Source: Rhodospirillales bacterium (GTDB lineage: Bacteria > Pseudomonadota > Alphaproteobacteria > Dongiales > Dongiaceae). Taken from it: a stretch of 64,000 nucleotides of DNA. The notes below the pieces were generated by a model. The model was not told the DNA's origin and ran no database searches. It worked only from the letters and a program-made list of their open reading frames with translations. How positions within the stretch are numbered: position 1 is the stretch's first letter; every line of letters starts with the position of its first letter. Made by a program: the position numbers and the translations under genes. Of this stretch, positions 1 to 9,961 are shown one piece after another. Where the stretch lies: the NCBI GenBank assembly GCA_009885795.1, contig VFKA01000020.1, positions 62,001-126,000 on the forward strand, written 5' to 3'.

Positions 1-1
1 A

Positions 2-286
2 AAGAGCGAGGTCACGATTGTTCCTCCGGAGCACCCGGACGACCGCGCTGCAAGGCTAGCGATCAGCAGAAGGTCAAAGTCAATCGACGACTGCAAGGGC
101 ATCGCGCTCTTTGTCGTCGTCCTTATTGGGGTGTTTTCCGTCGGCGCGATCTGCATGTACCTGATCGTCTTCGATGGCTCGGCGAGCGACGAAACGAGAC
201 GATGGGCGCAGACCATGCTGGCCGCCATACTCACCGGTTCGGTGTCGTACTTGTTGGGCAGGGCATCGCCAAGAAGCGGCGAGTGA
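2..286 (+). CDS. C-terminal part of a small membrane protein (cut by left edge)
   Basis: An open frame runs from the left edge to a TGA at 284-286 (94 residues visible) with no start codon inside the window, so only the C-terminal part is seen. The visible part has a charged, soluble stretch. A first hydrophobic segment follows at roughly residues 35-56 (ALFVVVLIGVFSVGAI...). A short polar loop (DGSASDETRRW) leads to a second, weaker hydrophobic segment (MLAAILTGSVSYLLG) and a short basic/polar tail. This topology suggests a two-helix membrane anchor at the end of a larger protein. Function not recognised. Base composition is less GC-rich than downstream housekeeping genes, suggesting accessory DNA. 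Confidence 0.55.
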   Translation, partial: KSEVTIVPPEHPDDRAARLAISRRSKSIDDCKGIALFVVVLIGVFSVGAICMYLIVFDGSASDETRRWAQTMLAAILTGSVSYLLGRASPRSGE

Positions 287-322
287 CGCGAATATCGAAC
301 GCCGGGCGCGAGCCTCGCGCGA

Positions 323-991
323 TCAGTCGCCCCGCCCGCGATCGATCGCGCGCCGAACAACACGTATGATCGTCTCGCGCTGTTCGCCGTGCTCCATGTG
401 GCCACTTCGGTTTGTGCGAGGCGCAAACAGCGCGCGCCCATATCTCTTGCCCGCCGCAAGTCCCCAATACGGCGCGCCACGAAGGCACACGACCACACGC
501 CGTCCGGACCCGCTGCATGCGTCGGGGAATAGTACAGACTGAGCGTATTCCAAGGCTACCCGGCTTGAGGGAAGAGCCGCCAACAGCGGTCCATCCTTAA
601 ACTGCCGAGAGTGATATGGGCTAATGTCCAGTACCGCAACATGCTCTCGGATAACCGTCCACGGACGGTCGTAGCAATGCGTGCGGTCTACTATCCATCT
701 ATTCGCTAGCTCCAACTGGTCTGCGTCCGGCAACGGCGCAGACCCGGTTCGCTCCAACCGATGTCTTTTTTGGCCGACCCTAGTCTTGGCTTCATTGGTG
801 TCGGCTTGGTCAAAACCCGGCGAGAGATACAGCAGAACGACGGCGGCGGTCTTGAGCTTCCCCATGTACGGAGTAGGCAAACACCCGCGCTCAAAATGAT
901 GCGCGGCGCGCATCCAAACGTCTCGATCATCGGGGTGGACAGTTTCCGCCGGGCCGATGCGAGACCAGAATTTGAAGAGTTCAGCCACCAT
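323..991 (-). CDS. Hypothetical protein, 222 aa, accessory
   Basis: This minus-strand frame of 222 residues begins at an ATG and reads as a soluble mixed alpha/beta protein without signal peptide or membrane helices. A motif near residues 48-60 (AVVLLYLSPGFDQ) followed by a basic segment, and a later VAVLDISPYHSR, loosely recall the hydrophobic strand plus N/SPGF loop of uncharacterised uracil-DNA-glycosylase-like proteins. I cannot confirm that family, and no catalytic residue is assigned. Codon use is less GC-biased at third positions than in the yej genes downstream, and the gene lies next to an unrelated truncated membrane protein, so it is probably accessory. The start at 991 is the first ATG of the frame. 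Confidence 0.5.
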   Translation of the reverse strand: MVAELFKFWSRIGPAETVHPDDRDVWMRAAHHFERGCLPTPYMGKLKTAAVVLLYLSPGFDQADTNEAKTRVGQKRHRLERTGSAPLPDADQLELANRWIVDRTHCYDRPWTVIREHVAVLDISPYHSRQFKDGPLLAALPSSRVALEYAQSVLFPDACSGSGRRVVVCLRGAPYWGLAAGKRYGRALFAPRTNRSGHMEHGEQRETIIRVVRRAIDRGRGD

Positions 992-1108
992 CGTTCATCT
1001 CGCGTTTCAGTTGAATCCAGAGCAAGACTCACGTTCCGTTTTGAATCGTTCAAATACGAATTGGATCGATCTCGCTCTATGGCGCGGCCGGGCGAGAATC
1101 CTACGCGG

Positions 1109-2041
1109 TCAATAACCCCGGCCGCGATCGACGACGTTGGCGAGTGGGCGCCCGGCCTTCAAATCCGCCATCGCCGCCAAGAGGCCCGGCGCCACCGACG
1201 CATCATAGGTGAGGCTGGCGTTGTGCGGCGTCACCGTCACCCGTGGGTGCGCCCAATAAGGGTGATCGGCCGGCAGCGGCTCCTGGTGGAACACGTCGAG
1301 GGTCGCCTGGGCGATGTGCCCGGAATCCAGCGCGGCCAGCAGGTCCTTATCCACCACATGCCCGCCGCGCGCGGCGTTGATGACCGAGGCGCCGCGCGGC
1401 AGCATCGCTAACCGCTTGGCGTCGAGGATGCCGGCGGTGTCCGCCGTCAGCGGCAGGAGACAAACGAGGATTTCGCTCCGCGCGAGAAAAGCCGGCAATT
1501 GGTCCCATCCATGGTAGGAAACGACTCCGGCTTGGGTTTTCGCATGCCGGCTCCAGCCGGCCAGGTCGAAGCCGATGTGGACCAGCTTCTCCGCCGCGTC
1601 GCCGCCCAAGACGCCATGGCCGAGCACGCCAACTTTACGCTCCCAGGCCGGCGGCATCTCGAACGGATCCCATTTCCGGGCGCGTTGGTTCGCCTCGATA
1701 TCGACCTGGCGGCGATGGTGGCGCAGCACGTGCATCACCACGTATTCGGTCATGCACGCGGTGAGAGCGCGATCGACCAGGCGCACGATCGGGACATGGG
1801 CCGGGATCGACTTGTCCAGAAGCAGCTTCTCGACGCCGGCGCCAAGATTGAAAATGACCTTCAAATTGGGATAGCGCGCGAGGTCGCCGGGTTCCGGATT
1901 CCACACGAACGCGAACTCGATGTCCTCGACCGCGCCGGTATCGGGCCAGATCCGGTAATCGAGGGTGGGATCGCGCTTCAGAAGCTCGCCCTTGAGGTCG
2001 CCCTCCGGCAACGACCGGCTGCTGTAGAGTACCGCCATCAT
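1109..2041 (-). CDS. ghrA: Glyoxylate/hydroxypyruvate reductase A-like 2-hydroxyacid dehydrogenase
   Basis: NAD(P)H-dependent D-2-hydroxyacid dehydrogenase, 310 aa, matching the length of GhrA, which reduces glyoxylate and hydroxypyruvate in the cytoplasm. The Rossmann motif GHGVLG is at residues 141-146. The catalytic arginine is R225 (NAARGG), the glutamate E254 (HQEPLP) and the histidine H273 (TPHNAS), in the order expected for the family. It starts 8 bases after the stop of the yejF-like gene on the same strand, so it is probably co-transcribed with the importer. That could mean the imported compounds feed 2-keto acid metabolism, but this is inference. Substrate preference within the GhrA group cannot be read from sequence. 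Confidence 0.85.
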   Translation of the reverse strand: MMAVLYSSRSLPEGDLKGELLKRDPTLDYRIWPDTGAVEDIEFAFVWNPEPGDLARYPNLKVIFNLGAGVEKLLLDKSIPAHVPIVRLVDRALTACMTEYVVMHVLRHHRRQVDIEANQRARKWDPFEMPPAWERKVGVLGHGVLGGDAAEKLVHIGFDLAGWSRHAKTQAGVVSYHGWDQLPAFLARSEILVCLLPLTADTAGILDAKRLAMLPRGASVINAARGGHVVDKDLLAALDSGHIAQATLDVFHQEPLPADHPYWAHPRVTVTPHNASLTYDASVAPGLLAAMADLKAGRPLANVVDRGRGY

Positions 2042-2049
2042 TCACCCCC

Positions 2050-3678
2050 TCACATCGACACAACGCCGGTTTCGACCGCTTCCATGCGGAAGGCGGCGGC
2101 CATCAGCGCCTGGGTATAAGCTTGGCGCGGAGTCTCGAAGATCGCGGAGGCCGGCCCCTGCTCCACGACCTTGCCGTCCTTGAGGACGATCACGTCATCG
2201 GCGAGCGCGCGCACCACGCGTAGGTCATGGCTGATGAAAAGATAGGCGAGGCGGTGCCGGGTCTGCAGCTCGCGCAGGAGATCGACGATCTGGGCCTGCA
2301 CCGAGAGATCGAGCGCCGAGGTGGGCTCGTCCAGCACGACCAGGCGCGGCTTCAGGATCATCGCCCGGGCGATGGCCACGCGCTGGCGCTGGCCGCCGGA
2401 AAATTCGTGCGGATAGCGGTGTCTTGTGTCGGGATCGAGCCCGACTTCCTTGAGGGTATCGATGATGAGCGCCTCGCGTTCGGCCGGGTCGGGGGCGATC
2501 CCATGGACCTTCAGCCCCTCGGCGACGATCTGGCCGATGGAGAGGCGCGGCGACAGCGAGCCGTAAGGGTCCTGAAAGACGATCTGCATCTGGCGCCGCA
2601 GCGGGCGCACCTCGGACGCCGACAGCCGGTCGATCGGCGCCTTGTCGAAAACGATGGCACCCTTGCTCGCGATCAGGCGGAGCAGCGCCAGCCCCAGCGT
2701 CGTCTTGCCGGAGCCGCTTTCGCCGACGACGCCCAGCGTGTGGCCTTCGCGCAGTTCGAAGGAGATTCCATCGACGGCCTTCACGTGATCGACGACGCGG
2801 CGCAATAGCCCGGCCTTGATCGGGAACCAGACGCGCAAATCCTCGCCTTTCAGCAGCACCTCGGCGTTGGCCACGCGCGGGCCGGGTCCGCCCGAAGGCT
2901 CGGCCGCGAGCAAGTGACGGGTGTAGTCGTGGCGCGGATGGGCGAAGAGCTCGGCCACCGGTCCTTGTTCGACGATGCGCCCTTCCTTCATCACCGCCAC
3001 CTTGTCGGCCATGCGGCGCACGATGCCGAGGTCGTGGGTGATGAGCAGCAATGCCATGCCGAAGCGCTTCTGCAGCGACTTCAACAGCTTCAGGATCTGC
3101 GCCTGGATGGTGACGTCGAGCGCGGTGGTGGGTTCGTCGGCGATCAGCAGATCGGGTTCGTTCGCGAGCGCCATGGCGATCATGACACGCTGGCGCTGGC
3201 CGCCCGATAGTTCATGCGGGAACGCGCCGAGGCGTTTTTCCGCGTCGGCGATGCCGACCAGATGCAGAAGCTCCAGCGTGCGCGCGCGGGCCGCCGCGGC
3301 GTCCAGCCCCTTATGAACGATCAGCACCTCGTTCACCTGCCGCTCGACGCTGTGCAGCGGATTGAGCGAGGTCATCGGCTCCTGGAACACCATCGAGATG
3401 TTGTTGCCGCGAATGCCGGTCATGACCGCCTCGCCGGCCCCCACCACCTCCTGACCGCGAAAGCGAATGCTGCCGGAAGGGTGGCGGGCCAGCGGATAGG
3501 GCAGGAGCTGGAGGATCGAGAGCGCGGTCACGGTCTTGCCCGAGCCGCTTTCGCCCACCAGCGCCAGCGTCTCGCCGCGGTCGAGTATGAACGACGCGCC
3601 AACGACGGCGCGCGTTTCCCCGTCCGGCGTCATGAAGGAGACCGAGAGATCCTGAACGGCGAGGAGAGTTTCGATCAT
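2050..3678 (-). CDS. yejF: Peptide/microcin C-type ABC transporter, fused double ATP-binding subunit
   Basis: A 542-residue protein with two complete ABC ATPase domains in one chain, as in YejF. Domain 1: Walker A GESGSGKT at 42-49, signature LSGGQRQR at 157-164, Walker B ending in ADEP at 180-183. Domain 2: Walker A at 319-326, signature FSGGQRQR at 426-433, Walker B VVLDEP at 447-452. Each half also carries the oligopeptide-transporter type C-terminal region (dipeptide/oligopeptide ATPase family). The protein energises uptake through the YejB/YejE permeases from the inner face of the membrane. It starts 4 bases after the yejE stop, so translation is probably coupled. Confidence 0.93.
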   Translation of the reverse strand: MIETLLAVQDLSVSFMTPDGETRAVVGASFILDRGETLALVGESGSGKTVTALSILQLLPYPLARHPSGSIRFRGQEVVGAGEAVMTGIRGNNISMVFQEPMTSLNPLHSVERQVNEVLIVHKGLDAAAARARTLELLHLVGIADAEKRLGAFPHELSGGQRQRVMIAMALANEPDLLIADEPTTALDVTIQAQILKLLKSLQKRFGMALLLITHDLGIVRRMADKVAVMKEGRIVEQGPVAELFAHPRHDYTRHLLAAEPSGGPGPRVANAEVLLKGEDLRVWFPIKAGLLRRVVDHVKAVDGISFELREGHTLGVVGESGSGKTTLGLALLRLIASKGAIVFDKAPIDRLSASEVRPLRRQMQIVFQDPYGSLSPRLSIGQIVAEGLKVHGIAPDPAEREALIIDTLKEVGLDPDTRHRYPHEFSGGQRQRVAIARAMILKPRLVVLDEPTSALDLSVQAQIVDLLRELQTRHRLAYLFISHDLRVVRALADDVIVLKDGKVVEQGPASAIFETPRQAYTQALMAAAFRMEAVETGVVSM

Positions 3679-3682
3679 GGCG

Positions 3683-4702
3683 CTAACGCTGGAGCTTCCG
3701 CGGATCGAAGGCGTCGCGCACCGCCTCGCCGACGAAGACCACCAGCGTCAGCATGAAGGCGATGACGAAGAATCCGGTGAAACCGAGCCAGGGCGCCTGG
3801 AGGTTGGCCTTGCCCTGAAGCAGAAGCTCGCCCAGCGAGGCCGAGCCCGGCGGCAGGCCATAGCCCAGGAAATCGAGGCCGGTCAGTGCCGTCAGCGACC
3901 CCGAGAGCGTGAAGGGCAGCAACGCCAGGGTCGCCACCACGGCATTAGGCAGGACATGGCGGACCATGATCACCGCGTCGCCGACGCCGAGCGCGCGGGC
4001 GGCGCGAACGTATTCGAAATTGCGGGCGCGCAGAAATTCGGCGCGCACCACCCCCACCGGCCAGGTCCAGCTGAACAAGAGGAGGAACCCCAGCAGCCAC
4101 CAGAAGCTGGGCTCGATCACCGAGGAGAGGATGATGAGGATGTAGAGCGTCGGCAGCGAGCCGAAGATCTCCAGGAAGCGCTGGAACGCCAGATCGACCC
4201 AGCCGCCGAAATATCCCTGCACGGCGCCGGCATAGACGCCGACGAGGGTGCTGGCGGCCGTGAGCATGAGGCCGAAGGCCACCGAGATGCGGAAACCGTA
4301 GATCACCCGCGCCAATACATCGCGCGCCTGGTCGTCGGTGCCGAGCCAGTTGCGCGCGCTGGGCGGGGACGGCGCCGGCACGCCGAGGCCGCGCACGGTC
4401 GTGTCGTAGCCGAAGGGAATGGGCGGCCAGACGATCATGCCCTCGGCCTCGATGAGATCGATGACATAGGGGTCGGTGTAATCGGTCTCGGTCTCGAATT
4501 CGCCGCCGAAGGCCGTTTCCGGATAGGAGCGTAGGATCGGTAGATAGACCTCGCCCTTGAACCAGACGAACACCGGCCGGTCGTTGGCGATGAACTCGGC
4601 CCCAAGGGAGAGGACGAACAGGATGGCGAAGACCCAAAACGACCAGTAGCCGCGGCGGTTGGCCTTGAAGAGGGCGAGACGCCGGCGGTTGAGCGGGCTC
4701 AT
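3683..4702 (-). CDS. yejE: Peptide ABC transporter permease YejE
   Basis: Inner-membrane permease of 339 residues, close to the usual YejE length (about 340). The N-terminus is cytoplasmic and basic ([20 protein letters not shown]), followed by a first membrane helix. A long periplasmic loop contains the [10 protein letters not shown] region typical of YejE, then a five-helix transport core with the EAA-type ATPase-coupling loop ([10 protein letters not shown]). I chose the ATG at 4702, although the frame stays open far upstream, because this start overlaps the yejB stop as ATGA and gives the family length. The C-terminus ends [10 protein letters not shown], as in many DppC-like permeases. 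Confidence 0.93.
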   Translation of the reverse strand: MSPLNRRRLALFKANRRGYWSFWVFAILFVLSLGAEFIANDRPVFVWFKGEVYLPILRSYPETAFGGEFETETDYTDPYVIDLIEAEGMIVWPPIPFGYDTTVRGLGVPAPSPPSARNWLGTDDQARDVLARVIYGFRISVAFGLMLTAASTLVGVYAGAVQGYFGGWVDLAFQRFLEIFGSLPTLYILIILSSVIEPSFWWLLGFLLLFSWTWPVGVVRAEFLRARNFEYVRAARALGVGDAVIMVRHVLPNAVVATLALLPFTLSGSLTALTGLDFLGYGLPPGSASLGELLLQGKANLQAPWLGFTGFFVIAFMLTLVVFVGEAVRDAFDPRKLQR

Positions 4703-5814
4703 TGGCCGGCCTGGCGCTCGAAGTGAATTCGCGGATCGACGACGGTGTAGGCGAGGTCGCCCACAAGATTCATCACCAGTCCGAGAAGCGTGAAGAAATA
4801 GAGCGAGCCGAAGACGATCGGATAGTCGCGGTTGACGATGGCCTCGTATCCGAGCCGGCCCAGGCCGTCCAGGGAGAAGATGATCTCGATGAAAAGAGCG
4901 CCGGTGAAGAGGATGCCGACGAAGGCGCCCGGAAACCCGGCGATGACGATGAGCATGGCGTTGCGGAATACATGGCCGTAAAGCACGCGCCGCTCGCTGA
5001 GGCCCTTCGCCCGCGCCGTCACCACGTATTGCAGGTTGATCTGATCGAGGAATGAGTTCTTGGTCAGCATGGTGAGGCCGGCGAAGGAGCCGATCACCAG
5101 CGCGGTCAGCGGCAGCGCCAGGTGCCAGAAATAATCGGCGATGCGCGCCGGCCAGGAGAGAGTCTCCCATCCTTCCGACACCAATCCGCGCAAGGGAAAC
5201 CAATCGAGGAAACTACCGCCCGCGAACAACACCAGGAGAAGGATCGCGAACAGGAAGCCGGGAATGGCGTAGGCGACGAAGACGACGACGCTGGTCCAAA
5301 TATCGAACCGCGAGCCGTCGCGCACCGCCTTCCGGACGCCGAGCGGAATCGAGATGGCGTAGATGATGAGCGTCGTCCACAGGCCGAGCGAGATCGACAC
5401 CGGCATCTTCTCGATGACGAGATCGACCACCGGGCGGTCGCGGAAGAAGCTGTCGCCGAAGTCGAACACCGCATACTGGCGCATCATCTTGAAGAAGCGC
5501 TCATGGGCCGGCTTGTCGAAGCCGTAGAGGCGCTCGATCTCCTTGATGAAAGCAGGGTCGAGGCCCCGCGCGCCGCGGTACTTGCCGGTCTCGGACCCGG
5601 CGGTCGCACTTTGCGCCTCGGCGCCGGCGCCGATGGTTTCACCGCCCGCGCCGCTGAAGCGTTCCGTTGCCGACACCGCGCGCCCCTGGATCTGGGCGAT
5701 CAGCTGCTCCACCGGCCCGCCCGGCGCCACCTGGATGATGGCGAAGTTGATGACCATGATGCCGATGAGCGTCGGCACGATCAGCAACAGGCGGCGGGCG
5801 ATATAGGCGAGCAT
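4699..5814 (-). CDS. yejB: Peptide ABC transporter permease YejB
   Basis: Inner-membrane permease of 371 residues, the DppB-like half of the importer. It has an N-terminal helix ([21 protein letters not shown]), a periplasmic insertion that is longer and lower in complexity than usual ([21 protein letters not shown] region, residues about 45-80), and then the transport core. The coupling loop is [24 protein letters not shown]. The C-terminus [12 protein letters not shown] is typical of YejB. It overlaps yejE by 4 bases. A dispersed palindromic repeat fills the gap between it and yejA, which may stabilise the abundant binding-protein mRNA relative to the permease genes; this last point is inference. 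Confidence 0.93.
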   Translation of the reverse strand: MLAYIARRLLLIVPTLIGIMVINFAIIQVAPGGPVEQLIAQIQGRAVSATERFSGAGGETIGAGAEAQSATAGSETGKYRGARGLDPAFIKEIERLYGFDKPAHERFFKMMRQYAVFDFGDSFFRDRPVVDLVIEKMPVSISLGLWTTLIIYAISIPLGVRKAVRDGSRFDIWTSVVVFVAYAIPGFLFAILLLVLFAGGSFLDWFPLRGLVSEGWETLSWPARIADYFWHLALPLTALVIGSFAGLTMLTKNSFLDQINLQYVVTARAKGLSERRVLYGHVFRNAMLIVIAGFPGAFVGILFTGALFIEIIFSLDGLGRLGYEAIVNRDYPIVFGSLYFFTLLGLVMNLVGDLAYTVVDPRIHFERQAGQ

Positions 5815-5851
5815 TAGGGAGCCGTCGAAGCGAATGACTCGCGGGACATCT

Positions 5852-5969
5852 TCATCCTTCGAGACGGCCGCTTCGCGGCCTCCTCAGGATGAGGTCGTTG
5901 GCACGAGGAAATATTCCTCGCCCTGAGGAGCGACCCCGAGCCTGGCGAGGGGGCGCGTCTCGAAGGGCG
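5852..5969. repeat. Dispersed palindromic intergenic repeat, family B copy 1
   Basis: About 118 bases between yejA and yejB. They contain TCATCCTTCGAGAC at one end and TCTCGAAGGGCG at the other, with an inner TCCTCAGGATGAGG dyad and a second CCTGAGGAG element. The whole can fold into nested hairpins. A shorter relative with the same CCTTCGA...CTCAGGA/TGAGG building blocks lies at 56313-56399. Such elements are common between alphaproteobacterial genes. Confidence 0.7.
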
Positions 5970-5985
5970 TTTTGCACGGCGATGC

Positions 5986-7809
5986 TCAATCGACGGGCCG
6001 GCCGAGCGCCGCCGCCTTCTCCCGGTCGATCCACCAGGTATTGAGGCCGAGCGAGTATTTGGGCGTGACGGCGGGCCTTGAGAACATGTTCCAAGAGGCG
6101 ACGCGGTAGGCCTGGATGTGCCAATTCGGAACCACGTAATGCCCCCACAAGAGGACGCGGTCGAGCGCCCTGGCGCGGGCGACGAGGGAGTCGCGGTCGG
6201 GCGCCTCGATCACCAGGCCGACCAGCTCGTCGATCGCGGGGTCCTTGACGCCGATGGTGTTGCGCCCGCCCGGAATGTCGGCGCTGGCCGAGGTCCAGAA
6301 ATCGCGCTGCTCGTTACCGGGCGAGAGCGATTGGCCGAAGCTCTCGACCGTCACGTCGAAATCGTACTGATCCATGCGGTTCTGGTATTGCGCCGTGTCG
6401 ACGGTGCGGATCCTGGCCTCGATGCCGAGGCGCTCGAGGTTGCGCGCGAAGGGCTGGGTGACCCGTTCGAAGGCGGGGCTGACGAGAAGGATCTCGAACT
6501 CGAACGGCTTGGCCGTCGCCTCGTTCACGAGCCTGCCGTCCTTGACCACCCAACCCGCTTCCTTGAGCAGCCGCGCCGCCTCGCGCAGATTGGCCCGGTT
6601 GTTGCCGCTGCCGTCGGTGGAAGGCGCGTGGTATTCCTCGGTGAACACCTCGTCCGGCACAAGCCCGCGATAGCGCTCGAGGATCGCCAGTTCCTCGCCC
6701 TCGGGGAGCCCACTCGAGGCGAGTTCGGAATTGGAGAAGTAACTCTCGCTCCGGGTGTACTGGCCGTAGAACAGCGTCTGGTTGCTCCACTCGAAATCGA
6801 AGGCTTGGCCGATCGCCTGGCGCACCCGGCGGTCCTTGAAAATCTCGCGGCGGGTATTGAAGGCAAAGCCCTGCATGCCGTTGGGGTTCTCGTTCGGGAT
6901 GAGTTCCTTCACCACGCGGCCGTCCTTCACCGCCGGAAAATCGTAGGCGGTGGCCCACAATTTCGAGTTGCTCTCCTGGCGGAAATCGTAGGCGCCGGCC
7001 TTGAAGGCCTCGAGCGCCACGGTTTCGTCGCCGAAGTACTCGTAGCGGATGCGCCCCCAATTTTCCTGGCCGCGATTGACGGGGAGATCCTTGCCCCAAT
7101 AATCCTCGACCCGGACCACGGTCACCGAGCGGCCGGTATCGAAGCTCTCGATTCTGTAAGGTCCGCTGCCGAGCGGCGGCTCCAGTGTCGTGGCGCCGAA
7201 ATCGCGGGTTTCCCAGTAATGCTTCGGCAGGATGGTCAACTGGCCCACGATCAGCGGCAGTTCGCGGTTGACGCCGCCGGAGAAGGTGAACTTCACCTTG
7301 CGCTCGCCGACCTTCTCGGCCTTGGCGACGTTGGCGTAATAGGCGCGATAGTAGGGGTGCCCCTTCTCCTTCAGGATTTCGAACGAGAAGATGACGTCCT
7401 CGACCGTGATCGGCTTGCCGTCATGCCAGCGCGCCTCCGGCCGCAGATTGAACGCGACCCAGGAGCGGTCGTCCGGCACCTCGGCGGATTCGGCGATGAG
7501 GCCGTATGCGGTGAATGCCTCGTCGGCGGAGCCGGTCATCAGCGTCTCGAACGCCGAGCCGGCGCCGGCCGCGGGCGTGCCCTTCAAGATAAAGGGGTTA
7601 AAGCTGTCGAAGGTGCCGATGGTGTAAAATCGGACGGTCCCGCCCTTGGGCGCGTCGGGGTTGACGTAATCGAAATGCTGGAAGCCGGGGCCGTATTTGG
7701 GCTCGCCATGCATGGCAAGCGCGTGGACGACGCGGACCCCTTCCTCGGCGGCCACGGGAAGCGCTGCCAGAACCAGAAAAAAACCCAACGCGGCGGCATA
7801 TCCGTTCAT
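5986..7809 (-). CDS. yejA: Extracellular solute-binding protein family 5, YejA-like
   Basis: Periplasmic peptide-binding component of the Yej importer, 607 aa, near the usual YejA length. A Sec signal peptide occupies residues 1-22 (MNGYAAALGFFLVLAALPVAA), followed by the family-typical HALAMHGEPKY and DYVNPDAPKGG opening and the RPEARWHDGKPITVEDVIFSFE block of SBP_bac_5 proteins. I set the start at the ATG at 7809. An AAGAGG ribosome-binding site sits just upstream, and the long open frame further upstream lacks family similarity and is antisense to the divergent HAD gene. It is first in the order yejA-B-E-F-ghrA. Known homologues bind oligopeptides and microcin C; the ligand here is unknown. 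Confidence 0.93.
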   Translation of the reverse strand: MNGYAAALGFFLVLAALPVAAEEGVRVVHALAMHGEPKYGPGFQHFDYVNPDAPKGGTVRFYTIGTFDSFNPFILKGTPAAGAGSAFETLMTGSADEAFTAYGLIAESAEVPDDRSWVAFNLRPEARWHDGKPITVEDVIFSFEILKEKGHPYYRAYYANVAKAEKVGERKVKFTFSGGVNRELPLIVGQLTILPKHYWETRDFGATTLEPPLGSGPYRIESFDTGRSVTVVRVEDYWGKDLPVNRGQENWGRIRYEYFGDETVALEAFKAGAYDFRQESNSKLWATAYDFPAVKDGRVVKELIPNENPNGMQGFAFNTRREIFKDRRVRQAIGQAFDFEWSNQTLFYGQYTRSESYFSNSELASSGLPEGEELAILERYRGLVPDEVFTEEYHAPSTDGSGNNRANLREAARLLKEAGWVVKDGRLVNEATAKPFEFEILLVSPAFERVTQPFARNLERLGIEARIRTVDTAQYQNRMDQYDFDVTVESFGQSLSPGNEQRDFWTSASADIPGGRNTIGVKDPAIDELVGLVIEAPDRDSLVARARALDRVLLWGHYVVPNWHIQAYRVASWNMFSRPAVTPKYSLGLNTWWIDREKAAALGRPVD

Positions 7810-7869
7810 CGTCCTCTTGACCCTTTCCCGGCCCGATTCGACGGCGATAGTAGATGAATTCATGGGGCA

Positions 7870-8676
7870 ATGGCGATAGGGTCCGGCCGCCCGTTTCGAT
7901 ATGGAGACAGCCCCTTGCCGAAGATCAAGGCCGTCACGTTCGACCTGTGGGACACCATCGTCCATGACGATTCCGACGAACCCAAGCGCAAGGCGCAAGG
8001 CCTCTTGAGCAAGAAGGCCGAGCGGCGGCGACTGGTGTGGGAGGCGCTCAACCTTGAAGCGCCGACCGACCAGGCGACGGCCGGCCTCGCCTACGATGTG
8101 GCGGACGCCGCCTTCAACAAGGTGTGGCACGACCAGCACGTCACCTGGACCATCGGCGAGCGCCTGGGCGTGCTGCTGAAGGGGCTGGGGCGAAGCCTGC
8201 CGGAATCGGTTCTGGCGGAGGTCGTGCGTCAACACGAAGAGATGGAGGTCACCATCCGCCCGGACCTCATCCCCGGCATCGCCGAGGCCCTGGCGGCGTT
8301 GCACGGGCGCTACAAGATCTGCATCGTGTCGGATGCCATCGTGTCGCCGGGGCGTGCCTTGCGCCGCCTGCTGGAGAGCTATGACCTGGCGCGACACTTC
8401 GACGGCTTCGCCTTCTCCGACGAGGTCGGACATTCGAAGCCGCATCGAGACATGTTCGAATCGGCAGCGAAGCAGATGGGCGTGCGCCTCGACGAAATCG
8501 TGCATGTCGGCGACCGCGACCATAACGACGTGAAGGGTCCCCAGGCCTTGGGCATGAAGGCGATCCTGTTCGTGGCCACCCGCGACACCGACCGGAGCAA
8601 GACCAGCGCCGACGCCATTTGCGAGCGCCACGCCGACCTGCCCGCCGCGGTCGACCGCCTGGCCCAGGCGAGCTGA
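7870..8676 (+). CDS. HAD-superfamily hydrolase
   Basis: Cytoplasmic haloacid-dehalogenase-type phosphatase. All four motifs are present: nucleophile FDLWDT (motif I), SD in CIVSDAI (motif II), K in HSKPHRDMF (motif III) and GDRDHNDVKG (motif IV). An alpha-helical cap lies between motifs I and II, as in subfamily IA. Substrate unknown. The ATG at 7870 gives 268 aa. A TTG at 7915 has a better-spaced GGAGA element (7903-7907) and would give 253 aa beginning just before the KIKAVTFDLWDT strand, so it may be the true start. It is divergent from yejA and closely followed by the MFS gene (7-base gap). Confidence 0.85.
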   Translation: MAIGSGRPFRYGDSPLPKIKAVTFDLWDTIVHDDSDEPKRKAQGLLSKKAERRRLVWEALNLEAPTDQATAGLAYDVADAAFNKVWHDQHVTWTIGERLGVLLKGLGRSLPESVLAEVVRQHEEMEVTIRPDLIPGIAEALAALHGRYKICIVSDAIVSPGRALRRLLESYDLARHFDGFAFSDEVGHSKPHRDMFESAAKQMGVRLDEIVHVGDRDHNDVKGPQALGMKAILFVATRDTDRSKTSADAICERHADLPAAVDRLAQAS

Positions 8677-8683
8677 AACGCCC

Positions 8684-9961
8684 GTGAAGCTCGGTGCCTT
8701 CGAAGCGCTGAAGAATCGCGACTTCGCGTGTTACCTCGCGTCCTCCTTCCTGTGGACGGTGGGCAGCGCCGTGCAGGCCGTGGCGATCGGCTGGCAGGTC
8801 TACGACCTCACCGGCGACCCGTTCCAGCTCGGCCTGGTCGGGCTCATGGAATTCCTGCCCACCGCGGTGCTGGCGCTGCCGGCGGGCACGCTGGCCGACC
8901 GCATCGATCGCCGGCTGCTGCTGATCGTCGGCGTGGTGGCGGAAGTGGCGCTTGCCTTGACGCTCACCGGATTGGCGTTGATGGGCGCCGTCAGCGTGCC
9001 GGCGCTCCTGGCCGTGGCGCTCGGCTTCGGCATCGCGCGCGCGCTCGCCAACCCGGCCTTCCGCGCGCTCCTTCCCCTGCTGTTGGCGCGCGAGGATCTC
9101 GGGCGGGCGGTCGCCTGGAGTTCGACCTCCTGGCAAGTGGCGATGATCGGCGGACCGGCGCTGGGCGGGTGGCTCTACGCCGCGCATCCGGCCGCGGCCT
9201 ATGGCGCCACCGCCCTTAGTCTCGCGGTGGCGCTCGGCGCCGTCATGGCCTTGCGAAAACGCCCGGCTGCGCCCGGAGGCCGAGGGATGGGCCTCGTCGA
9301 TCTGGTTGCCGGCCTGCCATTCGTCTTTCGCCATCCGCTGTTGCTGGGCGCCATATCGCTCGATCTGTTCGCCGTGCTCTTCAGCGGCGCGCTGGCGCTG
9401 TTGCCCGTGTTCGCCAAGGACGTGCTGATGACCGGTCCCGGCGGACTTGGCCTGCTCCGCAGCGCGCCGGCACTTGGCGCCGTGGTAACGGCGCTGCTAC
9501 TCGTGCGCCGGCCGCTCGACCGCCACGTCGGGCGCCGGCTGTTTCAGGCGATCGGATTGTTCGGGTGCGCGGCGCTCGTGTTCGGCTTGTCGCGCGATTT
9601 TTGGCTGTCCTTCGCCGCGCTGGGCGTTCTCGGCGCGGCGGACATGGTCAGCATGTATGTGCGCGGGACTCTGGTGCCGCTGGCAACGCCCGATTCCTAT
9701 CGCGGCCGGGTGATGGCGATCGAGGCGGTCTTCATCGGCGCCTCCAACGAACTTGGGGCCTTTGTCGCCGGCAGCGCCGCCGCGCTGCTGGGCGCCATCG
9801 CGACCGTGATCGCGGGCGGCGCCTTGACAGTGGCGGTGGCGGCGATCTGGTGGCGCCTGTTCCCGGCCTTGCGGCAGGTCGATCGAATGACCGAGGTCGG
9901 CGACTTCACGGGCGCCGGCCGAGCGGTTAAGGTTGCCCCGGAATCGGAGGGACGTGCATGA
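8684..9961 (+). CDS. MFS transporter, EntS/MFS_3-like exporter
   Basis: Inner-membrane transporter of 425 residues with about twelve hydrophobic helices. It opens with KLGAFEALKNRDFACYL and has the loop 2-3 motif ADRIDRRLLL (MFS motif A, GxLaDRxdRr type). The DRxDRR loop and the AxPTAVLALPAGTLAD helix match exporters such as EntS and related MFS_3 members. Substrate unknown. It uses GTG at 8684, right after the HAD gene stop. Its TGA overlaps the ATG of the next gene (ATGA at 9958-9961), indicating an operon. Confidence 0.87.
   Translation: MKLGAFEALKNRDFACYLASSFLWTVGSAVQAVAIGWQVYDLTGDPFQLGLVGLMEFLPTAVLALPAGTLADRIDRRLLLIVGVVAEVALALTLTGLALMGAVSVPALLAVALGFGIARALANPAFRALLPLLLAREDLGRAVAWSSTSWQVAMIGGPALGGWLYAAHPAAAYGATALSLAVALGAVMALRKRPAAPGGRGMGLVDLVAGLPFVFRHPLLLGAISLDLFAVLFSGALALLPVFAKDVLMTGPGGLGLLRSAPALGAVVTALLLVRRPLDRHVGRRLFQAIGLFGCAALVFGLSRDFWLSFAALGVLGAADMVSMYVRGTLVPLATPDSYRGRVMAIEAVFIGASNELGAFVAGSAAALLGAIATVIAGGALTVAVAAIWWRLFPALRQVDRMTEVGDFTGAGRAVKVAPESEGRA

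Noticed and set aside
5817-5985. A 98-codon frame in the yejA-yejB gap
   Set aside because: It is a translation of the dispersed repeat and the yejA 3' end on the same strand, without ribosome-binding site or similarity.
6118-7857. A 579-codon open frame on the plus strand opposite yejA
   Set aside because: It is antisense to a well-recognised binding protein, has shadow-like composition and no recognisable domain; long antisense frames are expected in such GC-rich genes.
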